64,000 nucleotides of DNA from Gaoshiqia sp050298035 (GCA_050298035.1 JBNKTK010000004.1:1-64000); one strand, 5' to 3'; positions 46,677 through 57,029 are shown, counted from the stretch's first letter. Numbers and translations are program-made. The notes: generated by a model from the sequence alone, not told the origin.

Positions 46677-46750
46677 TGGAGAATAAGGGAGTCGAACCCT
46701 TGACCTCTAGAATGCAAATCTAGCGCTCTAGCCAACTGAGCTAATCCCCC
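46677..46750 (-). tRNA. tRNA-Ala (anticodon TGC)
   Basis: A 74-nt cloverleaf on the minus strand: acceptor GGGGGAT pairing with ATTCTCC (two G-U), D-arm GCTCAGTTGG, anticodon loop TTTGCAT, T-arm GGTTCGACTCC. CCA is not encoded. It sits in the 16S-23S spacer, as in most Bacteroidota operons. Confidence 0.97.
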
Positions 46751-46855
46751 AAAATTGTTGATTGATTATTGATTAATTATTATTCATCTCAAATCAACCT
46801 TGTCCGCCTCTGGCAACTACATTTATAAATAATCATTAATCATTCATAAATTGTG

Positions 46856-46929
46856 TAGTCCCGCCCAGACTTGAACTGGGGACCTCTACATTATCAGTGT
46901 AGCGCTCTAACCAGCTGAGCTACGGGACT
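46856..46929 (-). tRNA. tRNA-Ile (anticodon GAT)
   Basis: A 74-nt cloverleaf on the minus strand: acceptor AGTCCCG pairing with CGGGACT, D-arm GCTCAGCTGG, anticodon loop CTGATAA, T-arm AGTTCAAGTCTGG. CCA is not encoded. It is the first tRNA after 16S. Confidence 0.97.
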
Positions 46930-47063
46930 GTCATTTCTGCTAAGCTTTTTAGCTTCAAGCTATAAGCACCAGCTGACAGCTTTTCCGCGTTTGCTCTTCA
47001 TATATTTTTTAAAAAGGCAGGGATAAAGAATCTACTCCATCGCAATTTGTCCTATCAAAGCTC

Positions 47064-48584
<1,521 letters not shown>

Positions 48585-48667
48585 ATAAAATTTTAATCTT
48601 GTCTAGCTCTTTCAGATAAAACTCATTTTTGATAGCGTATCTTCCTTATCTTTCTACCTTTTCAATG

Positions 48668-48679
48668 TTGTCAATGAAC
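48668..48679 (-). promoter_or_regulatory. boxA-like element in the 16S leader
   Basis: GTTCATTGACAA on the minus strand, about 85 bp upstream of 16S, matches the element in the 23S spacer (GTTCTTTGACAT) at most positions. Both are followed by A/T-rich runs with ATTG. Confidence 0.4.
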
Positions 48680-49125
48680 TCTTTGTATTTTGAACCCTTT
48701 CCCTGCAAGCCAAAACAAATCTTCTTACCGACCGTTCCAACCTTTGGCAAAGGAGCCTTTTTGCGTTTTTGTGTCCCCCGAAAAACCGTGCGTTTTTCAT
48801 TGCACTGGCAAGGGGCGGCAAAGTTAACCAGCTTTTTCTTTTCTCCAAAATCTTTGCAGACTTTTTTTGAGATTTTTTTTAGCCTGGGGTTGCCTTCGGG
48901 ACGTCTTAACTCTTACGGGGTTTTACGCCCTTTAAGTTTCATCCGGCCCTTCCATTTTTTCAGTGAACGTTTGTTGTTTTTTGCGGCTGCAAAGAAAAAG
49001 GCTTTTTTTTGATTTTCCAAACTCTTTTTGAAAAAGTTTTCAGAAAACACCAAAACCTCTAAAACCCTTACAGAACGCTGCTTCCAGGCTCCCCGGCATG
49101 CACCGGTTGTCCCTCAAAGCGGCTG

Positions 49126-49155
49126 CAAATATAGGCACTCTTTTTTGTTCTGCAA
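49126..49155 (-). promoter_or_regulatory. Probable rRNA operon promoter
   Basis: On the minus strand TTG (49155-49153), a 19-bp spacer and TATATTTG (49133-49126) match the Bacteroidota consensus exactly. It lies about 540 bp upstream of 16S and faces it. No other consensus promoter was found nearer, but this was a visual search. Confidence 0.6.
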
Positions 49156-49312
49156 CACCTGCATCAAACTTTTTTACTTTAAGAACAAGCACTCGTATAA
49201 GATTAATCTGGGATTCAAAACATTAACCTCAAGAAAAAACTTTCATAAGTCACTAAGAAAGGAACGGTATTCTTCCACAAAGGTAAAAATCATCAAAATC
49301 TGCATCAAAAGT

Positions 49313-50863
49313 CTAATCTTTGTATCCACTTATTCTGTATACATTAACATTCTCATATTTGTCAATCTTTTCAAATATGAAAGTTGATTCAACGAATTCT
49401 TTACACGGAGCGCTGTTTGTTATGACTGTCTCTCCAACTTTAACCTCTTCCTTTACCTTAAAGCCAATTTCACTCCCGTTCATATTCAATATGTTCGTGT
49501 AAAACATCATATGCGATAAATGAAAAGGGATGCCAGGTCTCAGCCCCATATCCTCTGGTTCAATAATATAGGTATTATCAAAATTTGCCCGGTTCTCAAT
49601 CATATTCCTCAGGAAATAACTTATATGATAAAAATTCTCATCTCCGGGAACGACCTTCGGATTAAATGTAAAACCAATAACACGAACCAAAGGATAGAAA
49701 AAAAGCGTGCCTATTAATAAGTAATACAATATCTCTTCACGAACTTTTCCTTTCCACTTTATCCACCGCATAAAAGAATCGATGATCAGATAGATAATTA
49801 TCGCAGCAATGACAGATAGCAGCGGGATGATTGGAATATCATACCATAGTAGTTTAGTCGCAGAAGAACTAATCATCAGAAGATAACTAACGACCAATGC
49901 AGCAATATAGACAACCAGGTCTTTTATTCCCGAATCTTTAACAAAGAGAAGAATTGGTAATCCTGCGAATACCCAGAAGAAACCAAAACGCCCGTACAAT
50001 AACCCGTTGAAATAAACTGAGAAAACGTTACTATGCCCATCATTCACTTCAAAAAAACGGCCTCCAATTTCGTTTTGCCAAACAGCTTTCATATATCCGG
50101 GGTCACAAATCTCTCTTGACACATAATAACTCCCGACAATAACAAAGTAAAGTAACACAGACCAATAGAGATGTTTCATCTTCAATATAACAAGCAACTT
50201 TCGCTTATATAGTGTGAAAAACAGAAGTCCTGGTAAAAACATAAAAAAGGCAACCGACTTTGTAAGTGTTGCAAATGCCATAAAAATAAACGTGTAATAG
50301 AAATATTTCCCCGTTAAAGATTTAATACTTCTATAGTAATTCATCAAACAAATGGCCGCGAAAAAACTTAGCAACACATCAGTATCTCCAAACCTGACTC
50401 CATGGCGATAAACAAAGCCCCATGAACTCAACAAAACCAGCACCGCAATAAATGAAACCCAAGTTGCTCGAAGATCTTTTTTTAGAGAGATGAATATCAA
50501 CAAACAAAGCCCCAGCCCCGCAAGAGCCGAAGGTAGCCGGACTGCCAGCTCCCCTATCCCGAACAACTTCATAAAAACTGCCTGTAACCACACCAGCATC
50601 GGAGGTTTAGTTCCATATAAATCCGGGGTCCCATCAAATGTAATAACCAGCCATTGATTGTTTTTTAAAATTTCCTGTGCATTTACTGCCCGGTGTGCTT
50701 CATCCCAAATTTGCAACGGAATCCGCTCCAAATGGGCAAACAGAATCGTGTATACCAATGCGGCTAACGCCACATAAGCTAATGTATAAATGTTCAGGAA
50801 TCTACTAATGCGAATTCGGAAAAATCTATTATTTGGCTTATTGCTTCTGTGCAACATCTTCAA
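49313..50863 (-). CDS. ArnT/PMT-like membrane glycosyltransferase (second copy)
   Basis: A 516-residue multi-helix membrane protein with the same first-loop pattern as the 9.8-kb gene: WDEAHRAVNAQEIL followed by ITFDGTPDLYGTKPPMLVWL, then GIGELAVRLPSALAGL. It likely transfers a sugar from polyprenyl phosphate on the periplasmic face. It begins 7 bp after modC on the same strand, so it may be co-transcribed with the molybdate transporter by read-through, but nothing suggests a functional link. The small C-terminal domain (about 420-516) is soluble. The acceptor is unknown. Confidence 0.85.
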   Translation of the reverse strand: MKMLHRSNKPNNRFFRIRISRFLNIYTLAYVALAALVYTILFAHLERIPLQIWDEAHRAVNAQEILKNNQWLVITFDGTPDLYGTKPPMLVWLQAVFMKLFGIGELAVRLPSALAGLGLCLLIFISLKKDLRATWVSFIAVLVLLSSWGFVYRHGVRFGDTDVLLSFFAAICLMNYYRSIKSLTGKYFYYTFIFMAFATLTKSVAFFMFLPGLLFFTLYKRKLLVILKMKHLYWSVLLYFVIVGSYYVSREICDPGYMKAVWQNEIGGRFFEVNDGHSNVFSVYFNGLLYGRFGFFWVFAGLPILLFVKDSGIKDLVVYIAALVVSYLLMISSSATKLLWYDIPIIPLLSVIAAIIIYLIIDSFMRWIKWKGKVREEILYYLLIGTLFFYPLVRVIGFTFNPKVVPGDENFYHISYFLRNMIENRANFDNTYIIEPEDMGLRPGIPFHLSHMMFYTNILNMNGSEIGFKVKEEVKVGETVITNSAPCKEFVESTFIFEKIDKYENVNVYRISGYKD

Positions 50864-50870
50864 GTGATAC

Positions 50871-51959
50871 TTATTTCATAATTATAAACTTCTTAACTGA
50901 AGAAGACTTAAACATACAAAAAACTTCAGCACCAACTTTTATCCCCATTTTTTCACATGAAGAATGTGTGATTTCTACCAATAATGGAAAACCGACATCA
51001 ACAATACAATAAACCTTTCTGGCTAGTTTTCGGATATTGAGAACCTTCCCCTGTAACTGGTTCCGGGTTGAGATGGAAGCAATCCGTTCGGTCGAAAGGC
51101 TTATATGTTGCGGAGAAATACTCAAAATGATTTGATCATCCGGGACTAATTCCTGCTCTATATCGAGCAATAAACAGTTGGATGGATAATCTGAATAATA
51201 ATAAAACGCAGTCATCCCGTTAATCCGATCGATGCTTTGGGCTTTTAATCTTACGGCATTTGTCTCTTCCCCGTTCATTAGCAAAGGCTGACAAACCGGA
51301 TCAAACAGCAAGTCGTGGTAATCGCCAAAGCCGGCAATGGCACCATCCTTTACAATTAATAACTGATTCGTGAGCATCAGCAAATCACAAATATCATGAC
51401 TGACAACTAAAATCGGAAGGTTAAATTTTTCATGAATACGGATCAGGTAGGGAATGATATTCCGGCGCAAACGTTGGTCGAGGGCTGAAAATGGCTCATC
51501 CAGCATCAATAATTCAGGCGATCCGAGCAACATCCGGCCAATTGCAATACGCTGCTTTTCGCCACCGGAACATTCACGGGGCTTTTTATCCAGCAGAGCA
51601 TGCAGTTCAAGCAAATCAACAACTTCATCAAAATTTATAACTGACGATGGGTGATATCCATACATCAGATTTTTACGAACTGACATGTGCGGGAAAAGGC
51701 GTCCTTCCTGAAAAACCAGACCCAGCCTGCGTTTTCGGGTTGGCACTTTGATCTTCTCCCCCATATTGAACATGGTTTTCCCATGTATCACAATTTCTCC
51801 GCTATCGGGATTCTCAATTCCGGCAAGCAATTTCAATAAACTGGACTTTCCGTGCCCCGAAGGCCCGAAAATGCCAATAATCCCATCAGGAATCGTAGCA
51901 TCCATTTTCAGAGAAAAACTTCCCCGCTTATATGCGATATTAACTGACACCCCTCTCAT
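50871..51959 (-). CDS. modC: Molybdate ABC transporter ATPase ModC
   Basis: A 362-residue ATPase with Walker A FGPSGHGKSSLLKLL, Q-loop VFQEGRLFPHMSV, signature CSGGEKQRIAIGRML, Walker B LLMLDEPFSALD and H-loop VVSHD. The QEGRLFPH segment is characteristic of ModC. A C-terminal TOBE/Mop-like domain (about 290-360) with NQLQGKVLNIRKLARKV should bind oxyanion as a regulatory site. With ModB it imports molybdate for the nitrogenase cofactor encoded upstream. Its start overlaps the modB stop by four bases (ATGA type), giving translational coupling. Confidence 0.95.
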   Translation of the reverse strand: MRGVSVNIAYKRGSFSLKMDATIPDGIIGIFGPSGHGKSSLLKLLAGIENPDSGEIVIHGKTMFNMGEKIKVPTRKRRLGLVFQEGRLFPHMSVRKNLMYGYHPSSVINFDEVVDLLELHALLDKKPRECSGGEKQRIAIGRMLLGSPELLMLDEPFSALDQRLRRNIIPYLIRIHEKFNLPILVVSHDICDLLMLTNQLLIVKDGAIAGFGDYHDLLFDPVCQPLLMNGEETNAVRLKAQSIDRINGMTAFYYYSDYPSNCLLLDIEQELVPDDQIILSISPQHISLSTERIASISTRNQLQGKVLNIRKLARKVYCIVDVGFPLLVEITHSSCEKMGIKVGAEVFCMFKSSSVKKFIIMK

Positions 51960-52660
51960 ACCCCTGCAGACTTTTGATAACGACGGTTAACCAACTCGGA
52001 AGCGAGCATGGCAATAAACGAAATGACAACGGAAATAAGCATCAACCGAAACGCCTCTCCTTCTTTTCCGGGGGTTTGCATCGCCGAAAAAAGCGCCAAA
52101 GGGATTGTCCGGGTTTCGCCAAAAATATTACCAGCAAACGTGATAGTTGCACCAAACTCACCCAAGCTCCTTGTAAAACTAAGCAGAAAGCCACTCAGTA
52201 TCCCTGGAAATGCCAACGGTGCCGTAATGGTAAAAAACACTTTCAACCTGCTTGCCCCCAAAATTTCAGCAGCATCTTCCAGTCGCTTGTCCACCATCTC
52301 GACGGCCTGTTTTACCGCACGAACAGCCAACGGGAAAGAAACAACAATAGAGGCAAACACTGCTGCGGCAAAACTAAATGCAATCCGCACCCCAAGATAC
52401 TGCTCTAAAAACCGGCCAAGAAAACCGTTTGTACCTAATACTATTAATAGTATATACCCGGTGGTAACCGGGGGCATCACCATGGGGATATGCAGAAAGG
52501 CTTCGATGACTGGTTTCAGCCGAAAGTTCTTTCGGGCAAGAAACCATCCTGTCAATACCGCAAAAGGCAACGAAACAAAGGCACAAAGCAAAGCCACCCT
52601 GACCGAAATGGTCAAGGCAGACAGCTCTGCTTCGGATAATGTTATAAATAATGTATTCAA
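51956..52660 (-). CDS. modB: Molybdate ABC transporter permease ModB
   Basis: A 234-residue inner-membrane permease with about five to six helices. The cytoplasmic EAA coupling loop is DAAEILGASRLKVFFTITAPL, split across two turns, with the invariant Gly. LHIPMVMPPVTTGYILL and SFTRSLGEFGATITFAGN are ModB/CysT hallmarks, the second being the usual C-terminal signature. It overlaps modA and modC by four bases on each side, forming a tight modABC unit. Confidence 0.95.
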   Translation of the reverse strand: MNTLFITLSEAELSALTISVRVALLCAFVSLPFAVLTGWFLARKNFRLKPVIEAFLHIPMVMPPVTTGYILLIVLGTNGFLGRFLEQYLGVRIAFSFAAAVFASIVVSFPLAVRAVKQAVEMVDKRLEDAAEILGASRLKVFFTITAPLAFPGILSGFLLSFTRSLGEFGATITFAGNIFGETRTIPLALFSAMQTPGKEGEAFRLMLISVVISFIAMLASELVNRRYQKSAGV

Positions 52661-53394
52661 TCTGCTTTAAATTGATATTTGGCCAAAATTGATTTCACTT
52701 TGGGCGAATAAAGATAGTCGTAAAATTCTTTTGCCACAGGATTTGCCGAAACCAACACTTTATAATATTGAACCGGTTTATGGCTTTCATCCGGAAATGT
52801 ATAAATGATATTTACCTTACCCGACTGGACGGCATCGGTTTTATACACCACCCCGTAGCCAGCCTCCCCCATCTCAACCATCATTAACGCTGAGCGTACA
52901 TCAACAGTTTGAAAAAGCTTTTGCGCCAGGTCGAGCTTATAATAATCGAAAACCTGCATCGCATATTTCCCGGCCGGAACATACCCGGGGTCGCCAATCG
53001 CAATTTTCGTATCGGCTGAACTCAAAACAGCAACAACATCCTCAACCGCCGCAGTATCGTCCGGTGCAGCAATCAGCACCAAATCGTTTGCGGTAAATAC
53101 CGTTGCATCCTGCGATTTGCCTTTCTCAACCACGTAATCCATCCAGTTTTTATTGGCCGAAAGAAAAACATCTACCGGTGCACCTTCTTCAATTTGACGC
53201 GCCAACGTTCCGGAAGCTGCCAGGTTGAGCTTCAGTTCAAGGTTTCTATTCACTTTAAAACTGTCGGCAATTTCAGAAATCACATCAGAAAGGCTGGCGG
53301 CCGCAAAAACGTACAGTTCCTGTTTTTCCTGTTTCTTTTTCCCGGTACAGGAAAAAAGCAAAACAGCTATCAATAGTAATCCAATTTGCTTCAT
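52657..53394 (-). CDS. modA: Molybdate-binding lipoprotein ModA
   Basis: About 245 residues from the ATG at 53394, which opens a lipoprotein signal (MKQIGLLLIAVLLFSC, Cys16); a start ten codons earlier would destroy the signal and overlap the previous gene. The mature part begins LYVFAAASLSDVISEIADSF, the standard ModA opening whose Ser residues bind the oxyanion, followed by ASGTLARQIEEGAPVDVFLS and YGVVYKTDA. It captures molybdate in the periplasm, probably tethered to the membrane, and delivers it to ModBC. It starts 10 bp after the HEPN-like gene. Confidence 0.95.
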   Translation of the reverse strand: MKQIGLLLIAVLLFSCTGKKKQEKQELYVFAAASLSDVISEIADSFKVNRNLELKLNLAASGTLARQIEEGAPVDVFLSANKNWMDYVVEKGKSQDATVFTANDLVLIAAPDDTAAVEDVVAVLSSADTKIAIGDPGYVPAGKYAMQVFDYYKLDLAQKLFQTVDVRSALMMVEMGEAGYGVVYKTDAVQSGKVNIIYTFPDESHKPVQYYKVLVSANPVAKEFYDYLYSPKVKSILAKYQFKAD

Positions 53395-53404
53395 CCTTTC
53401 AAAA

Positions 53405-53800
53405 TTAACATGATTCACGAACATTCAGGTTTTGCTCCACCCAATCTTTTACACTTACCAAAAACGCGATCATCCGCTCAATTTCTTCGTCCGAAGGATC
53501 GACCTGCGGCGTTACATCAAGCGCACAAAAATTCATGAACTTGTTGTAAAAACGGGTTTCCTCTCTGAATGACTCAGGCATTTCGTACTTATCTTTCAAC
53601 ATGCGCATCATACTCCCAATACTTGAATGCTCCGGCAAATCACCATCTTTCATGATCAGCGCAGTAAGCAGACTCTCCAAAGCCAGACCAATCAGGTTAT
53701 AGTAAACCGAATTCCCAAACTTCCGGCCTTTGGATTTTGCTCCCAGAACGGTTTTGCTATAAGCCAACCCTTCATTTAAATAAACACTCCATTCATCCAT
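53405..53800 (-). CDS. Small HEPN-like helical protein in the molybdate cluster
   Basis: A 131-residue all-helical protein. VYYNLIGLALESLLTALIM followed by LPEHSSIGSMMRMLKDKY resembles HEPN-fold proteins, where a helix with A-x-x-A-x-E precedes a P-x-x-H-S turn. The catalytic R-x4-H RNase motif of toxin-type HEPN proteins is not seen. It lies between the porin and modA with 10-11 bp gaps on both sides, so it is translated from the mod transcript. The position suggests a role linked to molybdate or nitrogenase, but no function is known. Confidence 0.75.
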   Translation of the reverse strand: MDEWSVYLNEGLAYSKTVLGAKSKGRKFGNSVYYNLIGLALESLLTALIMKDGDLPEHSSIGSMMRMLKDKYEMPESFREETRFYNKFMNFCALDVTPQVDPSDEEIERMIAFLVSVKDWVEQNLNVRESC

Positions 53801-53811
53801 AATTGTATAAT

Positions 53812-54969
53812 CTAGATTGTTAATTGAATTCCTAAATTGAGATAATCACCATATTTCCCGGAGGATGTCACATAATGATTTGATGTTCCCCCGCCCGAAC
53901 GGTGGATGTAATGCAAGCTAACCTTTACCTTTCGCTTAGCAGAGATCAGGTTAATCCCCGAATCGAGCGCCTTGTCTTTTCCATCAAAGAATGAAGCATC
54001 CTGAAAGACATCGTCCCCCTTAAATTGGTCGAATGCCACAACAGGTTCAATGATCCAGTCATTTTTCAGGAAGAAGTTCCACGAAGCCCGGCCCCAGAAA
54101 CATTGAGCCAGGTAATCCTCCTGGTTTTTGCGGTGAAGGAAATAATATCCACCGTCAATTTTAAAGCCTCCCAGGTAAACCATAATGTCGGAGCCATAAG
54201 TCGAGGAAGAACTGAAAACATCCGTTTCCCCTTGAGTAGATGCTCCCAACCCGAGAGACACCAGCTTTTGCTTTTTCAGCGTATTCCCGGAAAACGTGTA
54301 TTTATAAGAACTCCATTCCTTATCACCAACATTCAGGATAACATGCCCCATCAGAACAGGGCTCCACTTGGTTTTTGTGATGCTTGTATTGTCTTGCCGG
54401 GTCACATAAGCCACATTGTAGAGCAACTGGCTTTTGCCAATTTCACCCAAACCGCCAATGTTGATCCCCGGGCAAACCCCATTGGTTCTACCGGTAACAA
54501 ACTGACGAAGATAATTTGACGTTTCCAGCTTGTCGAGCGAACTCGTGGTCATTGATGAAGTAGCCGTTTCGCGTGACAGGTGAGGCAGGAAAGTACCTCC
54601 GGTCACCATCAGCCACGACGAATTTGGCAGGGCGTTCCATGTGGCATTGGCGTACCAAAGCGAAAAGTCCCCCGTATTCATTTTTCCTTTCGAGGCCAGG
54701 CTGGGGTCTTTGCCCAAATAATCGAATGAGCACTGTACATTATATGTAAGGTTTTCCATTAATTGCCCCTTCACCCCAACACGCCCACGCCTGAAATAAG
54801 AAGAAACACGGGCTGGTGCAGACTCCTCCCCCGTGTCGAACCCCTCGCTGTACATGTTCCAAAACTGAAGATTGACATAGGGTTTGATTGTCGGGTTTAT
54901 AAGCGGCTCATCAGCAAATACTTTTATACTTGCCAGAACCAGTAATAAGATTAGTTGATGTTTTTTCAT
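53812..54969 (-). CDS. Outer-membrane porin of the molybdate cluster
   Basis: A 385-residue protein with a signal peptide (MKKHQLILLLVLASIKVFA) and a barrel typical of OprO/P-like porins: FRRGRVGVKGQLMENLTYNV near the N-terminus, an aromatic-rich body, and the terminal strand YLNLGIQLTI. Its place directly upstream of modA, after the ModE-like regulator, suggests that it lets molybdate cross the outer membrane, since anion uptake would otherwise depend on general porins. The role is inferred from context; the family also includes phosphate and other anion porins. About 170 bp separate it from the ModE-like gene, so it may have its own promoter. Confidence 0.82.
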   Translation of the reverse strand: MKKHQLILLLVLASIKVFADEPLINPTIKPYVNLQFWNMYSEGFDTGEESAPARVSSYFRRGRVGVKGQLMENLTYNVQCSFDYLGKDPSLASKGKMNTGDFSLWYANATWNALPNSSWLMVTGGTFLPHLSRETATSSMTTSSLDKLETSNYLRQFVTGRTNGVCPGINIGGLGEIGKSQLLYNVAYVTRQDNTSITKTKWSPVLMGHVILNVGDKEWSSYKYTFSGNTLKKQKLVSLGLGASTQGETDVFSSSSTYGSDIMVYLGGFKIDGGYYFLHRKNQEDYLAQCFWGRASWNFFLKNDWIIEPVVAFDQFKGDDVFQDASFFDGKDKALDSGINLISAKRKVKVSLHYIHRSGGGTSNHYVTSSGKYGDYLNLGIQLTI

Positions 54970-55111
54970 GTCTTTTTCTCTTTAAATATTTTATATCGAA
55001 ACTGACGGCACCCCTTCACCTCTTTTCCATTTCCAATCAGGTAAAGAGACCCCCGTCAATTTAAAGATTGGTGAAGGTAGTAATTCCCTAAATCACCAGA
55101 ATCCAGTACCA

Positions 55112-55121
55112 ATATCGATAT
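55112..55121. promoter_or_regulatory. Possible ModE-type site between the ModE-like and porin genes
   Basis: ATATCGATAT is a 10-bp palindrome in the 172-bp spacer, and a related CGATATAAAATATTT (minus strand, about 54978-54992) lies next to the porin start. Both recall the AT-rich inverted sites of ModE, but the match to any known operator is weak. Confidence 0.25.
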
Positions 55122-55141
55122 CAGAAAAAAAATAACGGTAT

Positions 55142-55486
55142 TCAAAAAAAAGGCTCAAACGCCCGGTTTAACTCTTCGATAAACTGACCGAAGCGTTTTT
55201 CGGCTTCGGCATAGAGTTTCAGTACCTGTGTACCATCGGCAGTCAGCTCGGCAAAGCCACCACCAACACCACCGCGTACTGACACGATCAGCTTTTTGCC
55301 GGCAGCACAGTTGAGTTGTACAATTTCATTATAGATTTTGGAATACGAGCTTCCCAGTTTTTGGGCAGTTCCCGAAATGGATCCTGTTTCGCTAATGCCT
55401 GCCAAAATCTGCATCCACAAATGACATTTAACTCCCTGGTCTCCCATGTCGAACCAAATAGCGCCATCAATTACTTTCCTTTTCAT
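55142..55486 (-). CDS. ModE-like DNA-binding regulator without molybdate-binding domain
   Basis: A 114-residue protein equal to the N-terminal winged-helix domain of ModE: ILAGISETGSISGTAQKLG forms the helix-turn-helix, SYSKIYNEIVQLN the recognition helix, and VRGGVGGGFAELTADG the wing. Full ModE (about 260 residues) has two C-terminal Mop/TOBE domains that bind molybdate; they are absent here. It may sense molybdenum through another protein or act constitutively. The start overlaps the nifV stop by four bases, so it is translated with the nif operon and sits just before the molybdate uptake genes that it probably controls. Confidence 0.9.
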   Translation of the reverse strand: MKRKVIDGAIWFDMGDQGVKCHLWMQILAGISETGSISGTAQKLGSSYSKIYNEIVQLNCAAGKKLIVSVRGGVGGGFAELTADGTQVLKLYAEAEKRFGQFIEELNRAFEPFF

Positions 55487-56619
55487 TTTTGTTCCGGAAT
55501 TGAAAGTGAATTGAAAAGCAGCAATGCTTCTTCGTAATCAAGGGCCCGCTTAGCCCTTTTTGCCGTATCCTTCATTCGTCTGACAGTCTCAGTCAACTGG
55601 TCTTTCGGAATGAAAATCCCTCTTGATCTCAAGAAGTGATTGAGTCCTCCGCTACCGGAATGCTTTCCGAATACCAGCTCGGTTTCGCGTCCGAAATCGG
55701 CCGGGTTGAAAGCCTGATAGCTCAGTTGGTCGTTCACCAGGCTCCTGCAATGGATGCCCGACTCGTGGCGGCAAATCATTTCGCCCACGATAGGTTTTGA
55801 TTCATGAATTTTTCGGGAAGATGCCTCAGCAACTGTTTGCGACAGAAGTTGCAATTTATTGAGCTGAATACCGCAATCGCTGTTCGCCGATACTTTCATA
55901 GCGGCTGCCACCTCTTCCAAACAGGCATTTCCGGCACGTTCGCCCAGACCGTTTACCGTTAAACTGGCCGATTGGCACCCGGCCAAAGCAGCCGAAACAG
56001 TATTGGCAGTGGCCATGCCCAAGTCGTTATGCCCGTGAAATTCGAATTGAATTCCAGGAAACTCGGTGGTTAACCAACTGAAAAGCTCCATGGTTGAGAG
56101 CGGATTCAGTGTCCCGACCGTATCGGCAATACGAATCCGGTGAACACCTTCTCCCAAACAGGCAAAGATGAATTCTTTCAGAAAATCACGATCAGCACGC
56201 GAGGCATCCTGTGCACCAACAGCCACAAAATCGAACCGTTCACGGGCAAAGGCCATCATCGGTTTTACCCGCTCCATCACCCACTTCCGGTTTTTCCCGA
56301 TCGCTTTTTGCTGGATATCGGAAACAGGGAACGAGATATTCATGCGACCTGCCCCCGTTTTTTCAGTAGCCAACATATCTTCCTCCGTGGCCCGTCCCCA
56401 GCAGGTTGATTTAAAATTAAACCCTGCCCGAACGATTTCGCGAATGATCCTTTGCTCACTCTCTCCCATCACAGGTGTTCCCACCTCCAATTCTTTTACC
56501 CCTGCCTCATCGAGCAAAGCAGCAATTCTCAGTTTCTCATCGAAACTGAAAACTACCCCGGGTGCCTGTTCGCCATCCCGAAGGGTAGTATCAATTATAT
56601 GGAGAGATTTAGCGGCCAT
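55483..56619 (-). CDS. nifV: Homocitrate synthase NifV
   Basis: A 378-residue TIM-barrel enzyme of the HMG-CoA lyase-like family. The signature IIDTTLRDGEQAPGVVFS at residues 7-24 binds the metal and 2-oxo acid. FEFHGHNDLGMATANTVSA holds the metal-binding HxH, and VNGLGERAGNACLEEVA is the second family motif. It condenses acetyl-CoA with 2-oxoglutarate to homocitrate, the organic ligand of the nitrogenase FeMo cofactor. Isopropylmalate synthase is a possible alternative on family grounds, but the shorter length and position between the nif ferredoxin and ModE-like genes settle it. Confidence 0.95.
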   Translation of the reverse strand: MAAKSLHIIDTTLRDGEQAPGVVFSFDEKLRIAALLDEAGVKELEVGTPVMGESEQRIIREIVRAGFNFKSTCWGRATEEDMLATEKTGAGRMNISFPVSDIQQKAIGKNRKWVMERVKPMMAFARERFDFVAVGAQDASRADRDFLKEFIFACLGEGVHRIRIADTVGTLNPLSTMELFSWLTTEFPGIQFEFHGHNDLGMATANTVSAALAGCQSASLTVNGLGERAGNACLEEVAAAMKVSANSDCGIQLNKLQLLSQTVAEASSRKIHESKPIVGEMICRHESGIHCRSLVNDQLSYQAFNPADFGRETELVFGKHSGSGGLNHFLRSRGIFIPKDQLTETVRRMKDTAKRAKRALDYEEALLLFNSLSIPEQK

Positions 56620-56924
56620 TACTCACTGATCAAATACTCTTCAACAGCTCCTCCGTCTTCCAGTGCATCCAGTATTTCATCAATACGCTCTTCGGTAATC
56701 CCACCATACCAGTAATTGCTAGGTTGAATGACCATAACCGGCCCCTGCGAACAAACATTCAAACAAGCAGTAGATGAAACAGCAGCGTCAATCCCGCGGT
56801 CGTTGCATTCTTCCATAATGTATTGAATGAAGTCGGCAGCGCCATTCTTATTACAATAGCCTTTGGCATCGCCGGCAACCCGGTACGAGTTGCAAACTAA
56901 AATGTGATAATCAGGTTTTTTCAT
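56619..56924 (-). CDS. Thioredoxin-fold 2Fe-2S ferredoxin of the nif operon
   Basis: A 101-residue protein beginning MKKPDYHILVCNSYRV. Four Cys fit the thioredoxin-like ferredoxin pattern: Cys11 and Cys22 (GDAKGYCNKNG) at the N-terminus, then two in STACLNVCSQGPVM spaced C-x3-C. It probably donates electrons in cofactor assembly by NifB/NifEN or to the nitrogenase system. Chlorobium-type nif operons carry a ferredoxin at the same place. The start follows about 100 bp of hairpin-rich spacer after nifB, and its stop overlaps the nifV start. Confidence 0.92.
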   Translation of the reverse strand: MKKPDYHILVCNSYRVAGDAKGYCNKNGAADFIQYIMEECNDRGIDAAVSSTACLNVCSQGPVMVIQPSNYWYGGITEERIDEILDALEDGGAVEEYLISE

Positions 56925-56960
56925 GGTAAATTATTTTAAAGGTTGTCTCATTATTGTTAA

Positions 56961-57007
56961 AATCCCTCTCGTACAAGAGGGATTATGAATGTTCTCCTAT
57001 GAACATT
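56961..57007 (-). other. Two tandem hairpins in the nifB-ferredoxin spacer
   Basis: AATCCCTCT pairs with AGAGGGATT (56961-56984), and AATGTTC pairs with GAACATT (56988-57007). Neither is followed by a U-run, so they are more likely mRNA-processing or stability elements than terminators. They lie directly between the nifB stop and the ferredoxin start. Confidence 0.7.
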
Positions 57008-57029
57008 TATGTATTTGGTATATGGGAAT

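Larger units (their letters stand above)
48585..49312 (-). other. rRNA leader and upstream region, no gene
   Basis: About 730 bp between 16S and the GT83-type gene. Short open frames here have low-complexity, Phe/Lys-rich translations and are not convincing. The region holds a boxA-like element near 48670 and a consensus promoter near 49140 on the minus strand, so most of it is probably transcribed leader of the rRNA operon. Confidence 0.6.

Noticed and set aside
48629..49012. A 127-codon plus-strand frame in the rRNA leader
   Set aside because: Phe/Lys-rich, low-complexity translation with no domain, antisense to a probable transcribed leader.
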